A stretch of DNA of 5,266 nucleotides from contig JANYHX010000245.1 in assembly GCA_025362155.1 (NCBI GenBank), positions 1 to 5,266 on the forward strand, read 5' to 3'. The DNA is from Gallionella sp. GTDB taxonomy: Bacteria; Pseudomonadota; Gammaproteobacteria; Burkholderiales; Gallionellaceae. The notes beneath the pieces were generated by a model that did not search any database, was not told the DNA's origin, and saw only the letters and a program-made list of their open reading frames with translations. Shown here one piece after another: positions 1 to 5,266 of this stretch (within the stretch, counting starts at the first letter, position 1; each line of letters opens with the position of its first letter). The position numbers and the translations under genes are program-made.

Positions 1-918
1 CTCACTCGCATTACTGACGGCGCACCCGCCACTATTCTTGCAAAAATCGAAGGACGTAATCCGGCTTACTCCGTGAAAGATCGTATTGGTGCGGCTATGA
101 TTAACGATGCCGAAAAGCGCGGTCTGCTGGGTGCGGGAAAAGAAATTGTCGAACCCACCAGTGGCAACACCGGCATCGCGCTGGCCTTCGTCGCGGCGGC
201 ACGCGGCATTCCGCTGACCCTGACCATGCCCGAAACCATGAGCGTGGAGCGGCGCAAACTTCTGGTGGCCTACGGAGCGAAGCTGGTGTTGACGGAAGGC
301 GCTAAAGGTATGAGCGGGGCAATAGCCAAAGCCAAAGAGATCGCCGACTCTGACCCGAAATATGTGTTGCTCCAGCAGTTTGAAAACCCCGCCAATGTGG
401 CCATCCATGAAGCTACCACTGGCCCGGAAATCTGGAACGATACCGACGGCAACGTCGACATCTTCGTGTCGGGCGTAGGCACGGGCGGCACCATTACCGG
501 CGTGTCGCGGTACTTCAAAAAAACGCGCGGCAAGAAAATCCAGTCCGTCGCTGTAGAGCCAGCCGCCAGCCCGATCCTGACGCAAAAGCGCGCGGGTCAA
601 CCCTTGCAACCCGGCCCGCACAAAATACAGGGCATAGGCGCAGGCTTCGTACCCGCGATCCTTGATCTGGATTTGGTGGACACTATTGAAACCGTGAGCA
701 ACGAAGATGCCGTGCTGTATGCGCGACGTCTGACACTCGAAGAAGGCATCCTCTCCGGGATTTCGTGCGGTGCCGCCGTGGCAGTGGCGGTGCGATTGGC
801 GAAAAAGCCGGAGAACAAAGGCAAGACCATCGTCGTTATCCTGCCGGATTCTGGCGAACGCTATCTGAGTTCTATTTTGTTTGAAGGTATTTTTGACGCT
901 GCGGGTTTGGCGGTTTGA
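1..918 (+). CDS. cysK: Cysteine synthase A (O-acetylserine sulfhydrylase), 5' end outside window
   Basis: This PLP enzyme makes L-cysteine from O-acetylserine and sulfide in the cytoplasm, the last step of assimilatory sulfate reduction. The frame is open from base 1, so the 5' end is missing; comparison with E. coli CysK suggests only about 15 residues are lost. Of 305 visible residues, the PLP lysine is K26 in [11 protein letters not shown], the substrate-binding loop TSGNTG is at 53-58, QQF (active-site Gln126) follows, and the phosphate-binding GVGTGGT is at 158-164. GISCGAA near 253-259 keeps the Ser expected to contact the PLP ring nitrogen, and PDSGERYLS lies near the C-terminus. The [12 protein letters not shown] and KIQGIGAGF segments match CysK closely, and I saw no damaging substitution. 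CysM or cystathionine beta-synthase are less likely, given the match across the whole length. The next genes downstream also serve sulfur uptake. Confidence 0.95.
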   Translation, partial: LTRITDGAPATILAKIEGRNPAYSVKDRIGAAMINDAEKRGLLGAGKEIVEPTSGNTGIALAFVAAARGIPLTLTMPETMSVERRKLLVAYGAKLVLTEGAKGMSGAIAKAKEIADSDPKYVLLQQFENPANVAIHEATTGPEIWNDTDGNVDIFVSGVGTGGTITGVSRYFKKTRGKKIQSVAVEPAASPILTQKRAGQPLQPGPHKIQGIGAGFVPAILDLDLVDTIETVSNEDAVLYARRLTLEEGILSGISCGAAVAVAVRLAKKPENKGKTIVVILPDSGERYLSSILFEGIFDAAGLAV

Positions 919-983
919 AGTGACCTTGAGATAAATATTAGCAATTAAACGCCTTTCTGCCACGGGGTATAAATTACTCCAGA

Positions 984-1009
984 CTGCAGGGCAGTTGCCT
1001 GCCCTGCAG
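984..1009 (+). terminator. Strong hairpin after cysK, possible terminator
   Basis: An 11-base perfect inverted repeat (CTGCAGGGCAG at 984-994, CTGCCCTGCAG at 999-1009) encloses a four-base loop TTGC. The stem is GC-rich and lies 65 bases after the cysK stop. No T-run follows directly; the nearest (TTTTT, 1026-1030) is 16 bases beyond the stem. That makes it an atypical intrinsic terminator. It could instead protect the cysK mRNA 3' end or be a dyad binding site. Confidence 0.4.
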
Positions 1010-1066
1010 GATAAGCTCACTTCCCTTTTTACCTGTGCTCATCCGCATATTCAAAAAACAGATAAC

Positions 1067-1079
1067 TAATCGAAAATTA
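1067..1079 (+). promoter_or_regulatory. LysR-type T-N11-A dyad, candidate CysB-like site
   Basis: The sequence TAAT-CGAAA-ATTA is a perfect four-base dyad with a five-base spacer, matching the T-N11-A core recognised by LysR-type regulators. It lies in an AT-rich stretch (about 1050-1082) just upstream of the candidate -35 of the porin/sbp unit, where such activators bind. CysB is the LysR-type activator of sulfate-uptake genes in many proteobacteria, so it is the natural candidate, but nothing in the window identifies the regulator. Short AT-rich dyads also arise by chance. Confidence 0.3.
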
Positions 1080-1084
1080 ATTGG

Positions 1085-1113
1085 TTCACGCGCTTGAAGT
1101 GACTTCCTAAGAT
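1085..1113 (+). promoter_or_regulatory. Weak candidate sigma-70 promoter for porin-sbp
   Basis: TTCACG (1085-1090, four of six matches to TTGACA) and TAAGAT (1108-1113, four of six to TATAAT) are separated by 17 bases. This would give a leader of roughly 40 bases before the porin start. The match is modest, as expected of an activator-dependent promoter, but is not strong evidence by itself. Confidence 0.25.
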
Positions 1114-1162
1114 GCGCCCATCGTGAGTTTATTGCACGAGCACACAACTTAGGAGATTCACA

Positions 1163-2332
1163 ATGAAACGCAACAAAATCCTGGCGGCGGCAATTGTCGC
1201 CGCATTTTCCATACCGCTGCACGCTAGCGCAGATACTGCCAACGTCAATGTATATGGCAAGCTAGACTTATCGTACGACCTCATCAACACGGGGACTTCT
1301 GGCGCTAATTCCGGCATCACTTCCGGCCGTGTTTCCAGTAACACTTCGCTGTTCGGCCTGAAAGGTTCTCAGGATCTGGGCGAGGGTTTGTCGGGCATAT
1401 GGCAGGTCGAAACCACGCTGAATGTCGGCAATGGCGGCTCCGCCGGTGTCGGTTTGGGTACCCGCAACACTTTTGCAGGACTTTCCAGCGCCAGCGCCGG
1501 TACGGTGTTATTGGGCCGATATGACACTTCCTATAAAATTTCCACCCGAAGGCTGGACGTGTTCGCTGACGGCATCGCCGATAACCGCTCCCTGCTGGGC
1601 GGGCAAAGCGGCGCCTCTGCCGCATCTGCTACAGCTACATCATCGGCCAACCCGATTACTTTCAAAACGGCCAGTACTTCTTTCGATGGTCGGCAGGATC
1701 AGACATTGTCTTACACCAGTTCCAGGCTGGCGGATGCCTTCACCGCTGCAATCGCCTACGCGAACCTGAACCCAGCGAATAACGGGATAGCGAACGCTAC
1801 GCCGACCACCACCACCCTCAAGAGCAATCTATGGTCGTTGGCAGGTTTGTACGATGCCGACGGCATCTATGGTTCATTGGCCTATGAGACTCACAATAAT
1901 CTGAACGTTGCCAGTGGCAGTGAAAAAGCGACCCGTCTGGGACTGGGCTATACGGCGGATGCTTTTGGCGCCGCCCTGGTATACGAAAAGACCCGCGACA
2001 ACCTGGGCGCGGGCAGTGCCAATCTTTACGGCCACCACGCAGCTTATCTTTCCGGCAAATTCAATGTCAGCAGCGGTAACGTAATCAAGGCCGCATACAG
2101 CACCGCTGGCTCAACGGCCACCGCCAATACCGGCGCCAGACAATTCAGCCTGGGTTATGACCACAGCCTGAGCAAGAGCAGCACCGTGTATGCGTTGTAC
2201 ACCAAGCTTTCCAACCAGAGCGCAGCCGGTTACACGCTTTCCAACAATAGTTCGGTTGGCGGCTTTTCCTCCTCTGCAGGTGTAGGGGCTTCTCCTGCTG
2301 CGTTGGCCTTCGGCGTGAAGCATGTTTTTTGA
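1163..2332 (+). CDS. Outer-membrane general porin, betaproteobacterial type
   Basis: This is a 389-residue trimeric beta-barrel porin of the Gram-negative porin family, expected to let small anions and other solutes cross the outer membrane. Residues 1-23 form a signal peptide (MKRNK, a hydrophobic Ala/Ile core, then HASA before [16 protein letters not shown]), giving the usual first-strand motif [28 protein letters not shown], near residues 107-126, resembles the strand and constriction loop L3 of Neisseria/Burkholderia porins. An Ala/Ser/Thr-rich segment near 147-175 is probably a variable surface loop. The chain ends in GVKHVF, with the C-terminal Phe needed for BAM-dependent assembly. The start is supported by AGGAG at 1151-1155, seven bases upstream. 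The gap to sbp is 41 bases with no terminator visible, so co-transcription is likely and sulfate or an organosulfur anion is a plausible cargo (inference). Confidence 0.92.
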   Translation: MKRNKILAAAIVAAFSIPLHASADTANVNVYGKLDLSYDLINTGTSGANSGITSGRVSSNTSLFGLKGSQDLGEGLSGIWQVETTLNVGNGGSAGVGLGTRNTFAGLSSASAGTVLLGRYDTSYKISTRRLDVFADGIADNRSLLGGQSGASAASATATSSANPITFKTASTSFDGRQDQTLSYTSSRLADAFTAAIAYANLNPANNGIANATPTTTTLKSNLWSLAGLYDADGIYGSLAYETHNNLNVASGSEKATRLGLGYTADAFGAALVYEKTRDNLGAGSANLYGHHAAYLSGKFNVSSGNVIKAAYSTAGSTATANTGARQFSLGYDHSLSKSSTVYALYTKLSNQSAAGYTLSNNSSVGGFSSSAGVGASPAALAFGVKHVF

Positions 2333-2360
2333 TTTGGTGTTTTTTAATTCAATGTCCCAA

Positions 2361-2365
2361 GGGAG
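2361..2365 (+). promoter_or_regulatory. Ribosome binding site fixing the sbp start
   Basis: GGGAG sits eight bases before the ATG at 2374. The same frame also has an ATG at 2329, inside the end of the porin gene, which would add 15 residues in front of the signal peptide. The Shine-Dalgarno position and the signal peptide both favour 2374. Confidence 0.7.
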
Positions 2366-2373
2366 ATATAAAA

Positions 2374-3390
2374 ATGAAACGATCCACTTTTACCACGCTG
2401 GCCTTGTCGGCAGCGCTTTTCGCCGGATTGTTCTCCGGTGCGTTGCATGCGGCTGAATTCAAGTTGCTGAACGTGTCTTATGATCCCACCCGCGAGTTGT
2501 ACCAGGACTACAACGCCGCCTTCGCCAAATACTGGAAGGCCAAGACCGGCGATGATGTCACGGTCAGTCAATCGCATGGTGGCTCCGGCAAGCAGGCCCG
2601 TTCCATCATCGACGGGCTGGAGGCGGACGTGGCGACACTAGCTCTGGCTGCCGACATCGATGCGCTGGCAAACAATGGCAACCTGATTCCTGCCGATTGG
2701 CAAACCCGTTTGAAACACAACAGCACGCCTTACACATCCACCATTGTTCTGCTGGTGCGCAAAGGCAATCCGAAAAATATCAAGGACTGGAGCGACCTGA
2801 CCAAACCCGGCGTGGCCGTGATTGTAGCCAACCCCAAGACCTCTGGCGGCGCGCGCTGGGCGTATCTGGCCGCGTATGGTGATGCGCTTAAGCACAACGG
2901 CAACGATCAAGCCAAGGCGAAGGAATTCATCACCAAGTTGTACGCCAACGTACCGGTGCTGGACTCTGGTGCGCGCGGAGCCACGGTTACTTTTGCCGAG
3001 CGCGGCATAGGCGACGTGCTGCTTTCCTGGGAAAACGAAGCCAGTCTGGCTTTCAAGGAATTCGGCGCGGACAAATTTGAAGTCGTTGTACCGAAGCAGA
3101 GCATTCTGGCCGAACCGCCGGTGACTGTGGTGGACAAGTTTGCCGACAAGCACGGCACACGCAAGGTAGCGGAGGCTTATCTGGAATATTTGTATTCCCC
3201 GGAAGGCCAGGAGATCGCAGCGAAGAATTTCTACCGTCCGGTGGATGCCAAAGTCGCCGCGAAGTATGCCAAACAGTTTCCCAAAATTAGCCTGTTCACC
3301 ATCGACGATGTGTTCGGCGGCTGGACCAAGGCACAGAAGGAACACTTCGCTGATGGCGGCGTGTTCGATCAGATCTACGCCAAGAAATAG
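2374..3390 (+). CDS. sbp: Periplasmic sulfate-binding protein of the sulfate ABC transporter
   Basis: This 338-residue protein captures sulfate (possibly also thiosulfate) in the periplasm and delivers it to the CysTWA importer. Residues 1-26 form a signal peptide (MKRSTF, a hydrophobic core, ALHA before [11 protein letters not shown]). The mature chain matches enterobacterial Sbp closely: SYDPTRELY at 35-43, QSHGGSGKQ at 66-74, KTSGGARW at 155-162, LDSGARG, then [13 protein letters not shown] with the ligand-contacting Trp219, SILAEPPV, the family signature [18 protein letters not shown], and [10 protein letters not shown] near the end. These include the Ser/Gly/Trp residues that hold the dehydrated sulfate by hydrogen bonds. 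The gene is complete and looks functional. Normally cysT follows directly, but here an insertion sequence begins six bases after the stop, so any permease must be encoded elsewhere. CysP is the close paralogue, but the motifs fit Sbp better. Confidence 0.95.
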   Translation: MKRSTFTTLALSAALFAGLFSGALHAAEFKLLNVSYDPTRELYQDYNAAFAKYWKAKTGDDVTVSQSHGGSGKQARSIIDGLEADVATLALAADIDALANNGNLIPADWQTRLKHNSTPYTSTIVLLVRKGNPKNIKDWSDLTKPGVAVIVANPKTSGGARWAYLAAYGDALKHNGNDQAKAKEFITKLYANVPVLDSGARGATVTFAERGIGDVLLSWENEASLAFKEFGADKFEVVVPKQSILAEPPVTVVDKFADKHGTRKVAEAYLEYLYSPEGQEIAAKNFYRPVDAKVAAKYAKQFPKISLFTIDDVFGGWTKAQKEHFADGGVFDQIYAKK

Positions 3391-3396
3391 GAGCAA

Positions 3397-3421
3397 TGGA
3401 CTTCACCCGCTTTCGTAGACA
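3397..3421 (+). repeat. IS terminal inverted repeat, orfB side (IRR)
   Basis: These 25 bases match the reverse complement of 4496-4520 at 23 positions: the outer 16 and the inner seven are identical, with two mismatches between. This end lies beyond the orfB stop codon (3426-3428), so it is the right inverted repeat of the element. Confidence 0.88.
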
Positions 3422-3425
3422 TTTC

Positions 3426-4212
3426 TCAGCTTCCGGTTTGTAACTGCTCGAACGCCATGGGGCGCAGCTGATTTAAGTAACGGTGCCTGCGAGTTCGATT
3501 ATAAAACACTTCGATGTATTCAAATATCTCAGTCTTTGCTTCCTCCCGGGTTGGATAAATCTTACGTTTGATACGCTCCTTCTTTAAGCTGCCGAAGAAG
3601 GATTCAACAACCGCGTTGTCATAGCAGTTGCCACGGCGACTCATGCTAGGCGTGAGGCGATTATCCCTGCGCCCGCATACGAAGTCGTCACTGCCAAACT
3701 GGCTGCCCTGGTCAGAGTGGATGATCACCGGCTGCTTAGGCTTCCTGCGCCAGATATAGCCAGCCTTCATAGGTGCGGATATAGGTGATGTCAGTTACAC
3801 AAGCATGGTCGGGTGCAGCAAACGTGATTCTGCCCTAACTGATTGGGCGCGGCGATGGCGGGTTTGCCTGATTTGTAGCGTGGGCGCTTATATCCGCGCA
3901 CCAACTTGAGTTGTGCCTGGCTCATGAGACGTGCAACGCGCTTCACACCGCAACGTGTGCCCACTTCACGGAGATCACGATGAATGCGTGGGCTGCCGTA
4001 AATGCCGTGGCTATCTTCAAAGGACTGTTTGATGTCGATCAACAGTGCCTCGTCGGCCAAAGTCCGCTCAGATTTGGGGCGGGCTTTCCAGGCGTAATAG
4101 CCGCTGCGATGGACTTTAAGTACCCGGCACATGCTGCTCAATCGAAACTCACGACGATGCGGGTCAATGAATGCGTACTTTACTCGGACACTCTGGCAAA
4201 GTACGCGGCGGC
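3426..4212 (-). pseudogene. IS3-family OrfB transposase, frameshifted and internally deleted
   Basis: This would be the DDE integrase part of the transposase. It is now in three frames. From the frameshift heptamer to about 3836 the frame encodes the N-terminal region (SSMCRVLKVHRSGYYAWK, then HGIYGSPRIHRDL, an HTH_21-like domain). Removing one G from the minus-strand GGG at 3833-3835 restores NQLGRITFAAPD leading into VTDITYIRTYEGWLYLA, which carries the first Asp (codon 3790-3792). The chain then jumps, inside the motif at 3748-3754, to WRRKPKQPVIIHSDQGSQF with the second Asp (3711-3713). NAVVESFFGSLKKE has the Glu (3603-3605), giving the typical D-35-E spacing and a Lys seven residues after the Glu. 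The two Asp codons are only about 26 codons apart, where about 60 is usual. The WVTDITY Trp is Cys here. No ATG or GTG opens the orfB frame near its start, so expression would depend on frameshifting from orfA. Confidence 0.92.
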
Positions 4213-4463
4213 CTTTTTTAGGATGTCACGCTCTTCGGTAGTGCGCTTCAACTCGGCCTTCATGCGACTGAGCTCGCTTTTAAGTGCGGGCACATCATCT
4301 GTGGCAGGAGAGCCAGAACGTTGCTGACTCTGCTTTAGCCAGACATATAGGCTCTTGTCTGATACGCCCAGTCGCTTTGAGACTTCAACGACACCAGACC
4401 ACGTTCGGTAACTTGTTTGACTGCTTCTGCCTTAAATTCGGCCGTATATCTCACTCTGCTCAT
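4180..4463 (-). pseudogene. IS3-family OrfA, one-base frameshift
   Basis: OrfA supplies the DNA-binding, multimerising N-terminal part of the IS3 transposase. The start at 4461-4463 has GAGGAG (minus strand of 4472-4477) upstream and reads MSRVRYTAEFKAEAVKQVTERG. One base is then missing at about 4396-4397, probably within a codon between Gly and Gly. In the next frame the family sequence resumes as GVVEVSKRLGVSDKSLYVWLKQ (the helix-turn-helix), followed by a leucine-zipper-like PALKSELSRMKAELKR and TTEERDILKKAAAYFARVSE to the stop at 4180-4182. With the base restored the protein would be 94 residues, normal for the family. As it stands translation ends about 15 codons after the lesion. Confidence 0.88.
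4213..4219 (-). other. Programmed -1 ribosomal frameshift heptamer of the IS
   Basis: On the minus strand the heptamer reads A AAA AAG in the orfA register (codons CTA AAA AAG, within DILKKAA). A -1 slip here enters the orfB frame, which stays open through KYAFIDPHRREFRLSSMCRVL. This is the standard IS3-family signal for making the OrfAB fusion transposase. It survives although both coding parts have decayed. Confidence 0.85.
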
Positions 4464-4495
4464 TTGTTTCACTCCTCAGTTTCGACATTATCATG

Positions 4496-4520
4496 TGTCT
4501 ACTGAAGCGGGTGAAGTCCA
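4496..4520 (-). repeat. IS terminal inverted repeat, orfA side (IRL)
   Basis: This is the partner of 3397-3421, with 23 of 25 bases matching. It lies upstream of orfA and reads outward to the right flank, ending in GGGTGAAGTCCA on the plus strand. The outer eight bases are repeated once more directly outside the element. Confidence 0.88.
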
Positions 4521-4528
4521 GAAGTCCA
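4513..4528 (+). repeat. Tandem 8-base direct repeat across the right IS boundary
   Basis: GAAGTCCA occurs twice back to back, at 4513-4520 (the IS tip) and 4521-4528 (outside it). The left end of the IS has no second copy. The outer copy may be chance target sequence, the tip of a second IS end, or a scar of an aberrant transposition. Confidence 0.75.
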
Positions 4529-4901
4529 CTTATCGGGTCAACAGCAGGCAACGTTAATTGATGCTCTTAAACCTTTTCGTGGTCAGATGGTAAGTATTGT
4601 CTGCGTGAGGGGGGGTCATGAAAGTCTCGATTTCGCCAAAGATTTTATCAAAATGTTTTCTGCGGCTGGATGGACTACTGGCATCAATCAAATTCAGGTT
4701 TCTAATATGACTCTCCCTAAAGGGATTGGAGTCTTGCATATACAGGAGGGAGAAGTACTTTCAGGCGAAATTCAAAAAGCCAATAACGTTTTAAGTTCCG
4801 CTCTTATTTCTGTTGGACTTGCCGGAAGGGAAATGTACATTTCCCTTCCTTTTCCAAGGGAAGGCAAAGTTTTCCTTTGGATTGGAAGAAAGCCGGAATG
4901 A
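4521..4901 (+). pseudogene. C-terminal fragment of an unrecognised protein, cut by the IS
   Basis: I do not recognise a named gene. The frame is open from inside the IS end (in-frame TGA at 4512-4514 within the inverted repeat) to the TGA at 4899-4901. Before the first ATG at 4587 it reads HLSGQQQATLIDALKPFRGQ, which looks like real protein and aligns with the 'LxxALKPFxGQ' lead-in I associate with C-terminal domains of various uncharacterised proteins. It continues VSIVCVRGGHESLDFAKDF, an amphipathic FSAAGW segment, GIGVLHI and a final VFLWIGRKPE. The alternation of predicted strands and helices suggests a small soluble alpha/beta domain. I infer that the IS removed the N-terminal part, which in such proteins often carries membrane helices. 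No good Shine-Dalgarno precedes 4587. The fragment looks more AT-rich than the sulfur genes. Confidence 0.6.
4824..4849 (+). repeat. Perfect 26-base palindrome inside the truncated ORF
   Basis: The 13-base arm GGAAGGGAAATGT is followed at once by its exact reverse complement ACATTTCCCTTCC, centred on GTAC. A third copy of the arm core lies just downstream: TTCCCTT (4841-4847) can also pair with AAGGGAA (4856-4862) across an eight-base loop, so two hairpins compete. In the reading frame it encodes GREMYISLP, a position where related C-terminal domains appear variable in my recollection. No function is assigned. Confidence 0.85.
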
Positions 4902-5060
4902 AAAAGGTCGAATACTCGTCTGCCTTTGATCCCTCACGTCCGTATCTGCTGAATGTCTGGTATGTGTCGAAAGAGTCCTACGTTCAAGGTGGCTCCTCTT
5001 GAGTTACCACGTACCGGAGTCAAATTAGAAGCTGTCGTTGGGTCGGATTGTGTTGTGTTG

Positions 5061-5266
5061 CTAATACACCACCTCATGATTGCCCACATTCACGGGAATG
5101 ATCTCTTCGTCCTGAATCAGCAGTTCCAGCGTGATACGGTAAGAGAGATTGATGGAAACCGAGTGCAACCCTTGCAGCTTGCCGCTCAGGGCGTGCAAGC
5201 GTAGCGAGGGATGATGCGGATTCATTTCCAGCAGTTGCAGCGTCTTTAGATATTGCTTTTCCAATT
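5061..5266 (-). CDS. RelE/StbE-type toxin of a type II toxin-antitoxin module, N-terminus outside window
   Basis: The 67 complete visible codons encode LEKQYLKTLQLLEMNPHHPS, then LRLHALSGKLQGLHSVSINLSYRITLELL and end IPVNVGNHEVVY. The order 'NPxHPSLRxHxLxGxLxGxxSxxIxxxYRIxxE...VGxHexVY' is characteristic of RelE/ParE-superfamily toxins of the YafQ/StbE kind, typically ribosome-dependent mRNA interferases neutralised by a partner antitoxin. The frame stays open to the window edge; family members are usually about 85-95 residues, so roughly 20-25 residues lie beyond 5266. The TTG at 5262-5264 falls within the expected helical region and is not a credible start. The antitoxin gene would normally lie upstream of the toxin, also beyond the edge. 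The gene converges on the truncated ORF ending at 4901. RNase and ParE-like gyrase activity cannot be told apart from this part. Confidence 0.8.
   Translation of the reverse strand, partial: LEKQYLKTLQLLEMNPHHPSLRLHALSGKLQGLHSVSINLSYRITLELLIQDEEIIPVNVGNHEVVY

Larger units (their letters stand above)
3397..4520 (-). mobile_element. Degenerate IS3-family insertion sequence, 1124 bases
   Basis: The element is bounded by 25-base imperfect inverted repeats starting TGGACTTCACCCGCTT and carries orfA and orfB on the minus strand in the usual IS3 layout, with an A6G frameshift heptamer between them. Full-length relatives are commonly about 1.2-1.3 kb; the shortfall fits an internal deletion of about 100 bases in orfB. 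Both reading frames are disrupted, so it cannot make an intact transposase. Bases outside the two ends (GCAA on the left, GAAG on the right) do not form a target duplication. The left end lies six bases after the sbp stop and the right end abuts an open frame of unrelated sequence, so it probably sits at a rearrangement junction. The named element cannot be assigned without a database. Confidence 0.93.

Noticed and set aside
763..768. Cys in GISCGAA of CysK in place of the Ser in E. coli GISSGAA
   Set aside because: The Ser expected to contact PLP is the preceding residue, which is kept; Cys at this position occurs in normal family members.
2329..2373. Upstream ATG that would lengthen Sbp by 15 residues and overlap the porin stop
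   Set aside because: It would put residues ahead of a typical signal peptide, and the Shine-Dalgarno at 2361-2365 serves the ATG at 2374.
2638..3396. A 252-codon minus-strand frame opposite sbp
   Set aside because: It is a shadow of a high-quality sbp gene; the length comes from codon bias and there are no protein motifs.
3911..4327. A 138-codon plus-strand frame within the IS
   Set aside because: It is antisense to orfA and orfB, whose protein motifs are unmistakable on the minus strand.
3391..4530. A possible target-site duplication around the IS
   Set aside because: The three to five bases outside each end differ; only a shared AA would match if the boundary were moved, which the inverted repeats do not allow.
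4898..5002. A 34-codon frame whose ATG overlaps the stop of the truncated ORF (ATGA), starting MKKVEYSSAFDPSRPYLL
   Set aside because: The overlap looks operon-like, but the frame is very short, resembles nothing I know and has no clear protein character; chance is as likely.
4953..5204. An 83-codon plus-strand frame across 4953-5204
   Set aside because: Its 3' half is the antisense of the toxin gene, and its 5' half has no recognisable protein features.

Overview
The window reads as part of a betaproteobacterial chromosome. The close matches between the cysteine synthase and sulfate-binding protein and their proteobacterial families, and the betaproteobacterial type of porin, point to that class, perhaps near Nitrosomonadales/Gallionellales; the exact lineage is inference. 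Two halves of different character meet at a degenerate insertion sequence.

Left half (1-3396), plus strand, sulfur assimilation: the 3' part of a CysK-type cysteine synthase (1-918); a 244-base intergenic region with a strong hairpin, a LysR-type T-N11-A dyad and a weak candidate promoter; a 389-residue outer-membrane porin (1163-2332); and, 41 bases on, an intact 338-residue periplasmic sulfate-binding protein Sbp (2374-3390). Together they suggest sulfate entry through the porin, capture by Sbp and final fixation of sulfide into cysteine. The inner-membrane permease genes (cysT/cysW/cysA) that usually follow sbp are not in the window.

Middle (3397-4520): an IS3-family element, 1124 bases, with its genes on the minus strand and 25-base imperfect terminal inverted repeats. 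It starts 6 bases after the sbp stop. A textbook A6G frameshift heptamer is preserved between orfA and orfB, but the transposase carries at least three lesions: a one-base loss in orfA, a one-base gain in orfB, and a deletion of roughly 100 bases inside the DDE domain. No target-site duplication is visible.

Right half (4521-5266): an open frame running straight out of the IS end encodes the C-terminal part of an unrecognised protein (to 4901), with a perfect 26-base palindrome inside it. Bases 4902-5060 hold no gene I can support. On the minus strand, running off the right edge, is the C-terminal two-thirds or so of a RelE/StbE-type toxin. The two IS flanks look unrelated, so the IS seems to mark a deletion or rearrangement junction rather than a simple insertion. 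I found no convincing new biological system here; the points of interest are the IS junction, its pattern of decay, the palindrome and the candidate regulatory dyad.
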